DNA from: Cellulosimicrobium funkei
GTDB taxonomy: Bacteria; Actinomycetota; Actinomycetes; Actinomycetales; Cellulomonadaceae
NCBI RefSeq assembly: GCF_004519295.1
Contig: NZ_SOZH01000005.1
Coordinates: forward strand, 186,001 to 250,000
Reading direction: 5' to 3'
DNA: 64,000 nucleotides
The first letter of the stretch is position 1. Each line of letters begins with the position of its first letter. The translations under genes were made by a program, and so were the position numbers. This document shows positions 7,554 to 17,147 of this stretch, one piece after another. A model generated the notes under the pieces. That model was not told where the DNA came from and ran no database searches. It saw only the letters and a program-made list of their open reading frames with translations.

Positions 7554-9755
7554 ATGCCCGGCCCCGAGCAGCCCGCCCTCGCGGTGGCGACCGACGTCTC
7601 CGTCCGACCTGCCGCCGATCCGGACGCCGGGCCGGGCCCCGCGCCGCTGCCCCGCCGGCCCGTCCGCCAGGTGCCCGCGAGCGGTGACCGCAAGGGCCCG
7701 TTCACCCTCGCCGACGTGCTCGGGCACGGCGGGTTCGCGCACGTCTACCGCGCGACGGACGCCGACGGCGCGGAGGTCGCCGTGAAGGTGCTCACGGGTC
7801 TCCAGGAGGGTTCCCGCGAGCGCTTCGCGCAGGAGGCGAGGCTGCTGGAGGCCGTGGGCGGGCGCGGCTTCCCCGCGTTCGTGCGCTCGGGCCTGGACGA
7901 CGACCAGCCGTGGTTCGCCATGGAGCTGGTCCCCGGCACCACGCTGCGCGAGCAGGTCCGCGCGTCGGGCCCGCTGGACGGACGGCAGGCGCTGCGGCTG
8001 GCGTCGCACGTCGCGGAGGCCCTGCTCGTGCTGCAGGAGCAGCACTGCGTGCACCGCGACCTGAAGCCCGCCAACATCATGGTCGACGGCGACCGGGCAG
8101 TCCTCATCGACCTCGGCATCGCCAAGCTGTTCGACACGGCGACGTCCACCCAGCCAGTCGGGACGCTCGCGTACATGGCGCCGGAGCTGTTCGCCCGTCG
8201 CGTGCACCCTCGCTCGGACGTGTACGCGCTCGGCCTGCTCCTGATCTTCGCCACCACGGGGGTCGTGCCGGCGGACCTCAACTTCCTCGGCCGCGACCTC
8301 GAGGCCGACGACCTCGTGCGGGAGGTCCCGGACGACCTGGTCGGGGTGCCGGCCGGGACGGAGCCGGCCCCGTCCCCGGCCGAGCTGCCCGAGATCGACC
8401 CCCACCTGCAGGACCTGATCCTGTCGACGACCCGCTACCAGCCGAACCACCGGCCCGCGCTCGAGAGCGTCGTCGGGGTGCTGCGCGCCCGGCTCGCCGG
8501 GGAGGCCCCCGACGACACCCTGCTCCTCACGTCACGGATCGTGGCCGACGGCGCCACCGCGGCCGAGCGCGCGCTGGGCCCCGTCGCCGGGCTGGCCGCC
8601 GCCACCGGCGCACCCGTCCGGGCCGAACGGGCGGAGGAGGTCACGCCGGTCGGCAGGGCGGCCGACGCGGCCCGCGTCCGGGAGCCGTGGCACGCCCTGG
8701 TCTACGACGCGACGCTGATGAGCGTGCTGGCCGAGGTGCACGGCGACGGGTTCGACGGCGCGGCCGCCGAGGTCATCGCGGACCACGTCGCGAGCATCGG
8801 CGCGCACGTGGCCGACGGCCGGACCCCGGCGGAGCTCAAGGACTGGCTCTGGCAGGCGATGCGGTGGCAGGCCGCGGCACCGCCCGCGGGCCACCCCGAC
8901 ACCCTCCGCGGATGGCGCGCGTACCGTCGCCCGACGCACCCGATGCTCGCCGTGCCGGGCTCCGGCGCCGAGCCCGTGGCCCGGGCCGCGCGGGCGCGGA
9001 CGGACGGCCCCGTCCCGGTGCCGGCGTCCGGCTCCCCGGACCCGCGTCCCTGGCCGGTGCCTGTGCAGCGCGTCTCCACGCTGGGTCGTGGTCCGTCGGG
9101 GCGGCCCCGGCCGGAGCCGGTCCCGCCCGCCGTCGGACGGACCCGCGTCATGGACTCCCCCGACCTCGTCGCCACGCAGGTCGGCCGGCCGGTCCCGCCG
9201 TCGGTCCCGCCGCGCCGGAGCCCCGTCCGGCACCTCGGCCCGACGCCGTCGTCGCCCGCCGTGCGTCCGGAGTCCGTCCGGCCGCGGATCACCGGTGCGG
9301 CGGTCGCGAGCGCCCCTGCCCCGCGCGCCGTCGGCACGTCCGCGGCCACGCCGGCGCCGCGCCAGGAGGCGGCCCCGGCGTCCGCCGCACGGTCCGCACG
9401 TCCCGTCCGACCTGCCGCGTCGTCGTCCTGGGACCGTTCTCGGGTCGGAGGCGCGCTCCTGCGCGCCCTGCCGCGCGTCCTCGCCGTCCTGGCGGTGCTG
9501 CGCACGCTGTGGCTCGTGCCCGACGGCGCGGCCCGCCAGAGCCAGCCGTTCGTCCCCCTGCCGCCACAGCTCCTGGAGACCCTGCGCGTCTCGGTCGACC
9601 TGGCCCCGCTCGTCGACGGTCCCGTGCTCGCCCTGGCCGCGCTCGCGGTGGCCGTGGGGCTGCGCGTCGCCGGGCAGCGCACGTGGACGTGGCCGTACGT
9701 CCTCGTCGCCTGCGCGTCGGTCGCTGCGACGGTCGTGCTCGTGCTGCGCGGCTGA
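7554..9755 (+). CDS. Membrane Ser/Thr protein kinase
   Basis: Eukaryote-like serine/threonine kinase, 733 residues, with a cytosolic kinase domain and two C-terminal membrane segments (about 640-662 and 695-730). Motifs in order: Gly loop GHGGFAH at 57-63, catalytic Lys K78 (AVKVL), catalytic loop H167-R-D169-L-K-P-A-N, D186-L-G in place of DFG, and APE. Residues ~300-630 are a Pro/Arg-rich linker of low complexity. There are no PASTA repeats, so it is not PknB. There is no Shine-Dalgarno; TAACGT lies seven bases before the ATG, suggesting a leaderless transcript. Substrates are unknown. Confidence 0.93.
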   Translation: MPGPEQPALAVATDVSVRPAADPDAGPGPAPLPRRPVRQVPASGDRKGPFTLADVLGHGGFAHVYRATDADGAEVAVKVLTGLQEGSRERFAQEARLLEAVGGRGFPAFVRSGLDDDQPWFAMELVPGTTLREQVRASGPLDGRQALRLASHVAEALLVLQEQHCVHRDLKPANIMVDGDRAVLIDLGIAKLFDTATSTQPVGTLAYMAPELFARRVHPRSDVYALGLLLIFATTGVVPADLNFLGRDLEADDLVREVPDDLVGVPAGTEPAPSPAELPEIDPHLQDLILSTTRYQPNHRPALESVVGVLRARLAGEAPDDTLLLTSRIVADGATAAERALGPVAGLAAATGAPVRAERAEEVTPVGRAADAARVREPWHALVYDATLMSVLAEVHGDGFDGAAAEVIADHVASIGAHVADGRTPAELKDWLWQAMRWQAAAPPAGHPDTLRGWRAYRRPTHPMLAVPGSGAEPVARAARARTDGPVPVPASGSPDPRPWPVPVQRVSTLGRGPSGRPRPEPVPPAVGRTRVMDSPDLVATQVGRPVPPSVPPRRSPVRHLGPTPSSPAVRPESVRPRITGAAVASAPAPRAVGTSAATPAPRQEAAPASAARSARPVRPAASSSWDRSRVGGALLRALPRVLAVLAVLRTLWLVPDGAARQSQPFVPLPPQLLETLRVSVDLAPLVDGPVLALAALAVAVGLRVAGQRTWTWPYVLVACASVAATVVLVLRG

Positions 9756-9808
9756 CCGGGGTTCGGGCCGGGTCGGGCGGTGCTCGGCGCGGTCCCGAGG
9801 GGGCGGGT

Positions 9809-10603
9809 TCAGGCGTGCAGACGGCGCAGGAACGCGCGGGTCCGCTCGCGCTGCGGGTCGCCGAGCACCTGCTCGGGCGTGCCGCGCTCGTGGACGCGGC
9901 CCTCGTGCAGGAAGCACACCTCGTCGGCGACGCGGCGCGCGAACCCCATCTCGTGCGTCGCGACGAGCATCGTGCGGCCCTCCGCGCGCAGCTCGGCGAG
10001 CAGGTCGAGCACCTCGCCCACGAGCTCGGGGTCGAGCGCGGACGTCACCTCGTCGAGCAGGAGCAGCTCGGGACCGTTGACGAGGGCGCGCGCGATCGCC
10101 GCGCGCTGCTGCTCGCCGCCCGAGAGCTGGTCGGGATAGGACGTCACCTTGTGCCCGAGCCCGACGCGGCCCAGCATCCCGACCGCCGCCGCCTCGGCGT
10201 CGTCGCGCGAGCGCCGGTGCACGAGCCGGGGTGCGAGGGTCACGTTGTCGAGCACCGTGAGGTGCGGGAAGAGGTTGTACGCCTGGAAGACCATGCCCAT
10301 GCGCGCCCGCACGCGGTTCGCGTCGAGGCGCGGGTCGGCGACGTCCTCGCCGTCGAGCAGGATCTGGCCGTCGTCGACCTCGTCGAGCAGGTTGACGACG
10401 CGCAGCAGCGTCGACTTGCCCGAGCCGGACGACCCGACGAGCACGACGCACCGGTGCGCGTCGACGTCGAGGTCGATGCCGTCGAGCACGACCCGCCGCC
10501 CGCCCGGGGCGCCCGCGGCCGGGTACGTCTTGCGCACGCCGCGCAGGGACAGCAGGTGACGCGCGTCCTGGGGGATCGCGCCGGACGTCGCGGACGCGCT
10601 CAT
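9809..10603 (-). CDS. Amino acid ABC transporter ATPase (GlnQ type)
   Basis: Cytosolic ATP-binding subunit of a polar amino acid importer, 264 residues. It shows Walker A GSSGSGKST (58-66), the family Q-loop region GMVFQAYNLFPHLT, signature LSGGEQQRAAIARAL, Walker B LLLLDEVTSALDPE and the H-loop ATHEMGFA. The Val-Thr in DEVTSALD, rather than DEPTSALD, is a small substitution. It is the last gene of a binding protein-permease-ATPase operon, and its ATG overlaps the permease stop (ATGA). Confidence 0.95.
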   Translation of the reverse strand: MSASATSGAIPQDARHLLSLRGVRKTYPAAGAPGGRRVVLDGIDLDVDAHRCVVLVGSSGSGKSTLLRVVNLLDEVDDGQILLDGEDVADPRLDANRVRARMGMVFQAYNLFPHLTVLDNVTLAPRLVHRRSRDDAEAAAVGMLGRVGLGHKVTSYPDQLSGGEQQRAAIARALVNGPELLLLDEVTSALDPELVGEVLDLLAELRAEGRTMLVATHEMGFARRVADEVCFLHEGRVHERGTPEQVLGDPQRERTRAFLRRLHA

Positions 10604-11529
10604 CGGATGTCCCCCGCCCCGCTCACCGTCGCGAGCGACCGGCCCCAGCCGCGACGCGCCTGGTACGCGTCGACCGCGCGCGTCAGCGGGAACGACACGA
10701 GGAAGAACATGATCCCCGCGACGACGTAGGGCGTGAAGTTGTAGCTGCCCGTCGTCGCGATCTGCGCGGCGCGGATCGCGTCGACGGCACCGAGGACGGA
10801 GATGAGGCCCGAGTCCTTCTGCAGCGAGACGAGGTTGTTCGCGAGCGGCGCGGTGACGTTGCGCACCGCCTGCGGCAGCACGACGCGCCGCGTCGTCTGC
10901 GCGCGCGTGAGCCCGAGCGAGCGCGCCGCCGCGACCTGCGACGGGTGCACCGACTCGATGCCCGCGCGGAACACCTCCGCGAGGTACGCGGTGTACGTGA
11001 GGACGATCGCGAGCGCGCCGAGGAACGCGCCCGACGTCGGCAGCCACTCCAGCCGCAGCGCCGGCAGCCCGAACCCGACGAGCAGCAGCACGAGCAGGAG
11101 CGGCACGCCGCGGAACAGGTCGACGTACACCGTCGCGAACGCCCGGAGCGGGAACAGCGCCGGGATGCGGCTCGTGCGCGCGACCGCGAGACCGAGCCCG
11201 AGCACCGTGCCGACGACGCCCGCGACGACCCACACGCGCAGGTTGAGCCACAGCCCCTCGAGGATCGCGGGCAGCGACTCCCACGCCATCGCCGGGTCGA
11301 AGAACGCGGTCCGCGCCCGCTCCCAGCCCGGCGCGTTGACGACGACGAGCACGACCGCCGCAACGACGAGCACCGTGCTCACGAGCGCGACGAGGAGCGA
11401 CCGCCGCCGCTGCGCGCGCCGGAACGCCGCCCGGTCGAGCGCGAGCGGCGACGGCGACCACGCGGCGGCCGGGACGGCGTCGGGCGACCCGACGCCTCCG
11501 GGCGGGCGCGCGTCGTCGGGCACGGTCAT
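10600..11529 (-). CDS. Amino acid ABC transporter permease (HisM/GlnP type)
   Basis: Membrane subunit of the importer, 309 residues. After a Pro-rich cytosolic N-terminus and a first membrane segment (about 47-68) it has the HisM-type permease domain with LWLNLRVWVVAGVVGTVLG near its start. The cytosolic coupling helix motif is complete: EVFRAGIESVHPSQVAAARSLG followed by PQAVRNVTAPLANN. It lies seven bases behind the binding protein and overlaps the ATPase start. Presumably forms a homodimer because only one permease is encoded. Confidence 0.93.
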   Translation of the reverse strand: MTVPDDARPPGGVGSPDAVPAAAWSPSPLALDRAAFRRAQRRRSLLVALVSTVLVVAAVVLVVVNAPGWERARTAFFDPAMAWESLPAILEGLWLNLRVWVVAGVVGTVLGLGLAVARTSRIPALFPLRAFATVYVDLFRGVPLLLVLLLVGFGLPALRLEWLPTSGAFLGALAIVLTYTAYLAEVFRAGIESVHPSQVAAARSLGLTRAQTTRRVVLPQAVRNVTAPLANNLVSLQKDSGLISVLGAVDAIRAAQIATTGSYNFTPYVVAGIMFFLVSFPLTRAVDAYQARRGWGRSLATVSGAGDIR

Positions 11530-11536
11530 GGCCGGG

Positions 11537-12415
11537 TCACTGGAGGACGGGGATGTCGTCCGACTTGAGCCACGTCGTGCGCAGCTCGGCGAGCGTGCCG
11601 TCCGCCTCCAGGTCGTCGACGGCCTGCGACACGCAGTCCGTGAGCTCCGAGCCGAGGTCCAGCACGAGGCCGTACTGCTCAACGACGCCCTCGTCGGGCA
11701 GGGTGCCGATGACGACGGAGTCCGGGAAGTACTCGGTCGAGGCGGCGACGCCCTGGTCGACGTCCATGACCATCGCGTCGATCGTGCCGGACTGCAGCGC
11801 CTGCATGCCGTCGCCCGCGGCGCTGTACGGCGAGATGTCGGCGTCCTCGCCCCACGCGGCCTCGGCGAGCGTGAGGCTCGTCTGGGCGGCGGTGACCCCG
11901 ATGCGCGCGCCGTCGAGCTCGGCCAGCGTCGTCGCGCCCGCGTACGGGCCGTCCTCCATGACGATGACGCCCTGGCGCGTCGTGAGGTACGGGCTCGAGA
12001 AGTCGACGGCCTGCTTGCGCTCGTCCGTGATCGACGTCTGGTACGCGGCCACGTCGAACGGCTTCACGGCCGGGCTGATGATCTGCTCGAACGTCACCGT
12101 CTCCCACACGACGTCGTCGGCGGCGTAGCCCAGGCGGTCCGCGACGGCGTAGATCAGGGCCGACTCGAAGCCCTCGCCCGAGTCCTGCTCCCCCACGTAC
12201 CACGGGGAGTACGGCTCGCCCGCACCGACGGTCAGCACGCCGTCGGTGAGCGTCGGGAGCGCACCGGGCTCGCACTGCGCGTCACCCGACGCGCTCGCGC
12301 TCGGGCTCGCGGCGTCGCCGCCGTCGTCGGCACCCGACGAACAGGCCGCCAGCGTGAGCGCGGCGACCGCCGTGACGGCGGTCAGGACGGCGGGACGGGG
12401 ACGCAGACGGCGCAT
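11537..12415 (-). CDS. Polar amino acid ABC transporter substrate-binding lipoprotein
   Basis: Extracytoplasmic solute receptor of the SBP_bac_3 family, 292 residues. The signal peptide ends in the lipobox L-T-L-A-A-C with Cys25 as the lipid-modified residue, followed by a Ser/Ala/Asp-rich linker. The mature domain has GFESALIYAVADRLGY, the FDVAAYQTSITDERKQAVDFS motif and D-rich ligand loops. Ligand identity cannot be read from sequence. GGAAGG lies six bases before the ATG, and a TATCGT -10-like element sits about 55 bases upstream (12468-12473). First gene of the operon. Confidence 0.94.
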   Translation of the reverse strand: MRRLRPRPAVLTAVTAVAALTLAACSSGADDGGDAASPSASASGDAQCEPGALPTLTDGVLTVGAGEPYSPWYVGEQDSGEGFESALIYAVADRLGYAADDVVWETVTFEQIISPAVKPFDVAAYQTSITDERKQAVDFSSPYLTTRQGVIVMEDGPYAGATTLAELDGARIGVTAAQTSLTLAEAAWGEDADISPYSAAGDGMQALQSGTIDAMVMDVDQGVAASTEYFPDSVVIGTLPDEGVVEQYGLVLDLGSELTDCVSQAVDDLEADGTLAELRTTWLKSDDIPVLQ

Positions 12416-12567
12416 GGTGACCTTCCGGGTGTCGGGCGCCCGCGGGAGTGGTGGGCGCCGGCCACTGACGATAACGCCGGGCCATGGGCCGTGGCTTCCC
12501 CCGCCCGCGCCTCGGCCGGATGGGGCCCGTCACAGCACGAGGACACCGCCCGCGCACGGGACAAAGC

Positions 12568-12609
12568 GAGAGGCCCTCGGTCAGCATTTCTGCTGACCGA
12601 GGGCCTCTC
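12568..12609 (-). terminator. Terminator hairpin of the initiator tRNA gene
   Basis: A perfect 19-bp stem closed by a 4-base loop that reads GAAA (GNRA class) on the minus strand. Arms are 12568-12586 and 12591-12609. It begins five bases after the tRNA 3' end and is followed by GCTTTGT, a weak U-rich tail. It most likely ends the tRNA transcript. Confidence 0.85.
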
Positions 12610-12614
12610 AGGAG

Positions 12615-12688
12615 TAGCGGGGGCAGGATTTGAACCTGCGACCTCTGGGTTATGAGCCCAGCGAGCTACCGAGCTGCTCCACCCCGCG
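12615..12688 (-). tRNA. Initiator tRNA-Met (CAU)
   Basis: A 74-base cloverleaf with anticodon CAT. It shows initiator hallmarks: the acceptor end starts with C1 opposite U72 (no Watson-Crick pair), and the anticodon stem CTGGG/CCCAG gives three G-C pairs next to the loop CTCATAA. The D arm is GAGC-AGCTCGGTA-GCTC and the T arm GCAGG-TTCAAAT-CCTGC. CCA is not encoded; CTC follows A73. This is therefore the translation-starting tRNA, not elongator Met. Confidence 0.96.
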
Positions 12689-12700
12689 TCGGTGATCACT

Positions 12701-12729
12701 ACTCTACGTGAGGTTCCGGACCAGGCCAA
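12701..12729 (-). promoter_or_regulatory. Promoter of the initiator tRNA gene
   Basis: TTGGCC (12724-12729) and TAGAGT (12701-12706) on the minus strand with a 17-base spacer. The predicted start is about six bases before the mature tRNA 5' end, a plausible short leader for RNase P removal. Confidence 0.7.
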
Positions 12730-12750
12730 ATCGGGTGGACGAGACGTGGG

Positions 12751-13803
12751 TCACGTCAGGACCTCGACCCCGAAGGCGAACTCGCGGACGCCCCCCGGCT
12801 CGAGCCGCACGTCGGCGGCGCAGTCCGGCCGGTTGAACGCGTCGGTCAGCGTCTCCACCGGCTCGACCGCGATCGCCGCGCGGCCGCGCCGTGCCAGGCC
12901 GTCGCCCGTGTAGACGTGCACGAGGCCGCGCTCCTGCCAGACGGCGAGCCCCTGCCCGGTGGCGGGGTCGCGCACGACCGTGCGCGCGCGGCCGTCGGCG
13001 TCGGCCCGGAGGTCGGCGAACGCGTGGTCGAGGCGCACGCCCGCGAGCGGCAGCGGGCCGACGCCGTCGATCGCCCCGAACGCGGCCTCCCCCGCGAGCG
13101 GGAGCATCCCCGCGTCAGTCACGACGGCGCGGCGGGCCGGCACCGTGAGCTCCAGCGCGTCGACCGTGCCGTGCCCGGGGACCCGGAGATAGGGGTGCCA
13201 GCCGAGCGAGACGGGGGCCGCGGTCGTCCCGACGTTGCGGGCGCGCAGCGTGACGTCGAGGGATCCGGCGCCCAGGACGTACCGGACCTCCAGCACGAGC
13301 GCGAACGGGTAGCCGGCGTGCGCGGCGGCGTGGACGACCGTCCGGAGCGTCACGGACTCGCGCTCCGCCCCGTCGACGGCCGCCGCGTCGCGCGCAGCGA
13401 CCCCGCCCTCCCCCGCATCCTCGACGACCGCCCAGTCGAGCGTGCGCGCGAACCCGTGCATGGTGAGCGGCTCCCAGGGGAGCACCGGGGGCACGTGGTG
13501 CCGGACGCCGTCGAACACGTACTCGCCGCCCGCGAGGCGGTTGACGAACGGCGCCATGAGCGCCGACCGCGCGGCGTCGTGCGCGGCGACCTCCGCCTCG
13601 TCGGCGTACCCGTCGACGAGGTCCTCGACGCGCTCGATGCCGTCGGCGCCGCGCCAGGGGGCGCGCCACGCGAGGACGGCGGCGCCACGCAGCGCGACCA
13701 CGAGCTCGGCGCCGGACGTGTGGTGCAGCCGCACCGCCGGCACGGTCGTGGTGTCGTCGCCCGCCGCGCTGAAAGCGTTGCTGCAAACCGTTGCAGAAGT
13801 CAC
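12751..13803 (-). CDS. Aldose 1-epimerase (mutarotase) family protein
   Basis: Cytosolic enzyme interconverting alpha and beta anomers of hexoses; 350 residues with the galactose mutarotase fold. Motifs visible are APFVNRLAGGEYVFDG, the LTMHGFAR loop with a conserved His, and GWHPYLRVPG with the second active-site His. The GTG start gives an unusual 20-residue N-terminal extension (TSATVCSNAFSAAGDD) not expected in the family, and this stretch contains a palindrome. A GTG at codon 21 (VPAVRLHH) would remove both, so the start is uncertain. It sits alone beside the tRNA, about 45 kb from the GalT-GalK gene. Confidence 0.86.
   Translation of the reverse strand: MTSATVCSNAFSAAGDDTTTVPAVRLHHTSGAELVVALRGAAVLAWRAPWRGADGIERVEDLVDGYADEAEVAAHDAARSALMAPFVNRLAGGEYVFDGVRHHVPPVLPWEPLTMHGFARTLDWAVVEDAGEGGVAARDAAAVDGAERESVTLRTVVHAAAHAGYPFALVLEVRYVLGAGSLDVTLRARNVGTTAAPVSLGWHPYLRVPGHGTVDALELTVPARRAVVTDAGMLPLAGEAAFGAIDGVGPLPLAGVRLDHAFADLRADADGRARTVVRDPATGQGLAVWQERGLVHVYTGDGLARRGRAAIAVEPVETLTDAFNRPDCAADVRLEPGGVREFAFGVEVLT
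13781..13796. promoter_or_regulatory. Palindrome at the aldose epimerase start, possible operator
   Basis: CTGCAA-ACCG-TTGCAG is a perfect 6-bp inverted repeat with four central bases, flanked by two direct copies of CGTTGC (13776-13781 and 13789-13794). Such TTGCA/TGCAA half-sites resemble LacI-family operators of actinobacterial sugar genes. It lies within the first codons of the GTG-13803 reading, or in the leader if the start is at codon 21. Confidence 0.4.
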
Positions 13804-13935
13804 GAGGAGCGATCCTCCCGCCCGGGGCGGGAAATGACAACTCCGTCCCGAACGGCCGCAGACGACGGACGGGCGGGGACACCCGCTGGTGTCCCCGCCC
13901 GTCCGTGGCGCTGCGTCGCTCGCGCGACCGGTGCG

Positions 13936-16900
13936 TCAGCCCGCCGACGACTCGGTGTCGAGCGCCTGCTCGGCCGCGAGGGCCGACTCGAGCGCCTGCT
14001 GCAGGCGGTCCTGCGCCTCGCCGTAGGCCGCGAAGTCGCCCTCGGCGAGCGCCGCCTGGCCGTCCTCGATGGCCTGCTGCGCCTGGCGCAGCGCCTGGTC
14101 GAGCTCGGCGCGCGCGCCGCCGTCGACCGTGCCGCCGTCGGCCGGCGGGGCCGGCTCCTCGGTCGCCGGGGGCTCGGTGCCGGGGTCGGTCGTGCCCGGG
14201 TCGGTCGTGCCCGCGTCCGGCGACTCGCCGTCGGCCGGCTGGTCCGGGACCTCGGTCTCGACGCCGCCGTCCGCGTCACCGGCGTTCGCGCCCGAGTCGC
14301 CGCCGAACACCTGGTCCAACGCCTCGTCGAGCGTGTCGGCGAAGCCGATCTCGTCACCGAAGGAGACGAGCACCTTGCGCAGCAGCGGGAACCGCGTGCC
14401 CTCGGTCGACTGCACGTACACCGGCTGGACGTAGAGCAGGCCACCACCGACCGGCAGCGTCAGCAGGTTACCGTTGATGACCGTCGAGTCACCGCGGCGC
14501 AGTGCCAGCAGGCCGTCGGCCGCCGTCGGGTCGGTGTTGAAGTTGTTCTGCACCTGACCCGGTCCGGGCACCGTCGCGTTGCGCGGCAGCTCGAGGAGCC
14601 GCAGCGTGCCGTAGTCCTCCGACCGCACGCCCGCCTCGCTGCCCGGTTCCGCGTCGACCGCGAGGAAGCCGGTGAGGATGTTGCGGTCCGAGCCACCCCC
14701 CGGGATGTACGTCGACATGAGCGAGAAGGTCGGCGCCTCCTGGCTCGGCATCTGCAGCGTGAGGTAGTACGGCGGCTGGAGCGGCTTGTTGTCCCCGCTC
14801 GCCGTCGGGTCCTCCGGGCTGCGCCAGAAGTCCTGGCCCGAGAAGAACTCGTTCGCGTCGTCCACGTGGTAGCTCGCGAGGAGCGTGCGCTGCACCTTGA
14901 ACAGGTCCTCGGGGTAGCGCAGGTGGCTCATGAGGTCGCCCGAGATCTCGGACAGCGGCTGCACGGCGTTCGGGAAGACCTGCGTCCACGCCTGGAGGAC
15001 CGGGTCCTCCGTGTCCCACGCGTAGAGGTCGACGGAGCCGTCGTACGCGTCGACGGTCGCCTTGACCGAGTTGCGGATGTAGTTCACCTGCTGCGGCGCG
15101 AGCGCCTCGACCGAGTTGGCCGCGACGAGCGAGTCACGCGTCGAGTCCTCGAGCGACTCCGACGTGGAGTACGGGTAGGCGTTCGACGTGGTGTAGCCGT
15201 CCACGATCCACTTCACGCGGCCGTCGACGACCGCCGGGTACACGCGGCCGTCGAGCGTGAGGAACGGCGCCACCTTCGCGACGCGGTCGCGCGGGCTGCG
15301 GTCGTAGAGGATCTGCGACTCGTTCGTCACGCGGTCCGAGAACAGGATCTGCTCGGAACCGAACTTCAGGGCGTAGAGCACCTTGTTCACGAACGACCCG
15401 ACGCTGGGACCGGCCGCGACCTCGTCGGTGGGGAAGGTGTTGTTGACCTGTCCGCCCGCGTCGTCCACCGGGTAGTCGAGCTCCCACGGCTCACGGTCCT
15501 CGGGTGCACCGACGATCGAGTACTCGGGCGCCTCGGGCGAGAAGTAGATGCGCGGCTCGTAGCCGCCCGCGTCCGTGAACGCACCCGTCGACGGGATCGA
15601 GCCCTCGTAGAACGCGGGCCGGCCGTCGGGGCCGATCTGGTTGCCGTACGCCGCCACGACGCCGAAACCGTGCGTGTAGACCGTGTGGTCGTTGACCCAG
15701 TTGCGCTGGTCGGCGCCGAGCCCGTCCTGGTTGAGCTCGCGCACCGCGATGACGGTGTCGCGGCTCTCGTCGTCGATCGTGTAGCGGTCCACCGACAGCG
15801 AGCTCGAGAACTGGTAGTACTGCTTGTTCTGCTGGAGCTGGCTGAACGACGGGCTGACGATCTCCGGGTCCAGGAGGCGGATCGACGCCGTCGTGTCCGC
15901 GTCCTCGCGCAGCGCGCCGGCCTCGGCCTCGGTCTTGGCGTTGTACTGCTCGGTCTCGACGTTGTCGATGCCGTAGGCGGCCTTCGTCGCGTCGATGTTG
16001 CGCTGGATGTACTCCTCCTCGAAGTCCTGCGCGTTCGGCGTGACCTGGAAGCGCTGGACGACGGCCGGGTAGATCCCGCCGATCGCGATGGCCGAGACCA
16101 CCATGAGGCCCACGCCGATGGCCGGCAGGCGCCAGTTGCCGCGCACCGCGGTCACCACGAACAGGGCCGCGACGAAGAGCGCGACGACCGTGAGGATCGC
16201 CTTGGACGGGATCACCGCGTGCACGTCCGCGTACGACGCGCCGTCGAACTTCGCGCCGCCCGACGTGAGGATCGAGTACCGGTCGAGCCAGTAGTTCGCG
16301 CCGATGAGGACGAGCAGCAGCGCCGCGATCACCGAGAGCTGGACGCGCGCGGCCGTCGTCGTGCGCGGGCCCGCGTCGGAGCCGCCGCCGATCCGCAGGC
16401 CGCCGTAGAGGTAGTGCGTCGCGACCGCGGCGATGCCCGCGATGATGACGACCGCCATGAGGAAGCTCACGACGAACCGGAGGGCGGGCAGCGTGAAGAC
16501 GTAGAAGGACAGGTCGATGCCCCACTGCGGGTCCGTCGTGCCGAACGGGACGGAGTTGAGCGCCAGGAGGACCGTCTGCCACTGCGAGGACGCCGCCGCG
16601 CCGGCGAAGAAGCCGACGAGCGCCGGGGCCACGACCATGACGACCTTGCGCAGCGGCTCGATCGCCTCGCGGTACTGGTCGAGGGTCGCCTGCTCGGGGG
16701 TGGACGGCGCGTAGATGGGCCGCGACCGGTACGCGAGCGAGAACGACAGGAAGACGAGGCCGCCCATGACCAGGAAGCCCGCGACGAAAAGGGCGATGCG
16801 CGCGCCCCACTGGGTCCACAGGACGTTCGCGAAGTCGAGCTGCTGGAACCACAGCACCTCGGTCCAGAACTGGGCGAGCAGGAGCAGGAGGACGACGAGG

Positions 16901-16995
16901 GCGCCGACGACGGCGATCGCGATCCCGATCGGGCTCCGGCGCCGGGCGGGCCGCCCCCCGGAGGACGGCCGGCGGGGCGCTGCGGCGAATGACAC
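13936..16995 (-). CDS. UPF0182 family large membrane protein
   Basis: A 1019-residue integral membrane protein of UPF0182 (COG1615; M. tuberculosis Rv3193c type). The N-terminal third has about seven membrane segments, starting with IGIAIAVVGALVVLLLLLAQ and followed by FWTEVLWFQQLDFANVLWTQ, which is a family hallmark. The rest is a large extracytoplasmic part, ending in a Pro/Asp/Thr-rich linker and an Ala/Gln-rich helix of about 60 residues that may form a coiled coil. Function is not established. GTG at 16995 is chosen over upstream in-frame starts because GAGG precedes it and homologues start near the first Arg-rich stretch. Divergent from the PPA1309 gene. Confidence 0.93.
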   Translation of the reverse strand: MSFAAAPRRPSSGGRPARRRSPIGIAIAVVGALVVLLLLLAQFWTEVLWFQQLDFANVLWTQWGARIALFVAGFLVMGGLVFLSFSLAYRSRPIYAPSTPEQATLDQYREAIEPLRKVVMVVAPALVGFFAGAAASSQWQTVLLALNSVPFGTTDPQWGIDLSFYVFTLPALRFVVSFLMAVVIIAGIAAVATHYLYGGLRIGGGSDAGPRTTTAARVQLSVIAALLLVLIGANYWLDRYSILTSGGAKFDGASYADVHAVIPSKAILTVVALFVAALFVVTAVRGNWRLPAIGVGLMVVSAIAIGGIYPAVVQRFQVTPNAQDFEEEYIQRNIDATKAAYGIDNVETEQYNAKTEAEAGALREDADTTASIRLLDPEIVSPSFSQLQQNKQYYQFSSSLSVDRYTIDDESRDTVIAVRELNQDGLGADQRNWVNDHTVYTHGFGVVAAYGNQIGPDGRPAFYEGSIPSTGAFTDAGGYEPRIYFSPEAPEYSIVGAPEDREPWELDYPVDDAGGQVNNTFPTDEVAAGPSVGSFVNKVLYALKFGSEQILFSDRVTNESQILYDRSPRDRVAKVAPFLTLDGRVYPAVVDGRVKWIVDGYTTSNAYPYSTSESLEDSTRDSLVAANSVEALAPQQVNYIRNSVKATVDAYDGSVDLYAWDTEDPVLQAWTQVFPNAVQPLSEISGDLMSHLRYPEDLFKVQRTLLASYHVDDANEFFSGQDFWRSPEDPTASGDNKPLQPPYYLTLQMPSQEAPTFSLMSTYIPGGGSDRNILTGFLAVDAEPGSEAGVRSEDYGTLRLLELPRNATVPGPGQVQNNFNTDPTAADGLLALRRGDSTVINGNLLTLPVGGGLLYVQPVYVQSTEGTRFPLLRKVLVSFGDEIGFADTLDEALDQVFGGDSGANAGDADGGVETEVPDQPADGESPDAGTTDPGTTDPGTEPPATEEPAPPADGGTVDGGARAELDQALRQAQQAIEDGQAALAEGDFAAYGEAQDRLQQALESALAAEQALDTESSAG

Positions 16996-17147
16996 GGTGG
17001 GTATACCTCTTCGGTCGTGGCTCGGGCGTGCACCGGGGTCAACGCCCGGTCCTCCCCCAAGGTTCCCACGGTCCGGCGCCTCGTGGGGGACGGCCGGCAA
17101 CCGGCCCGCGGCGGCGCGGGGCGGCGCCGATGAGGGACGATGGGGTC

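Noticed and set aside
12628-12688. Elongator tRNA-Met or tRNA-Ile2 reading of the CAT anticodon
   Set aside because: The unpaired C1-U72 and the three G-C pairs beside the anticodon loop are initiator features.
12916-16992. Open frame of over 1300 codons on the plus strand opposite UPF0182
   Set aside because: It is antisense to a clear membrane-protein gene, is almost entirely Arg/Val/Asp/Glu-rich without domains, and arises because GC-rich third positions remove stops on the other strand.
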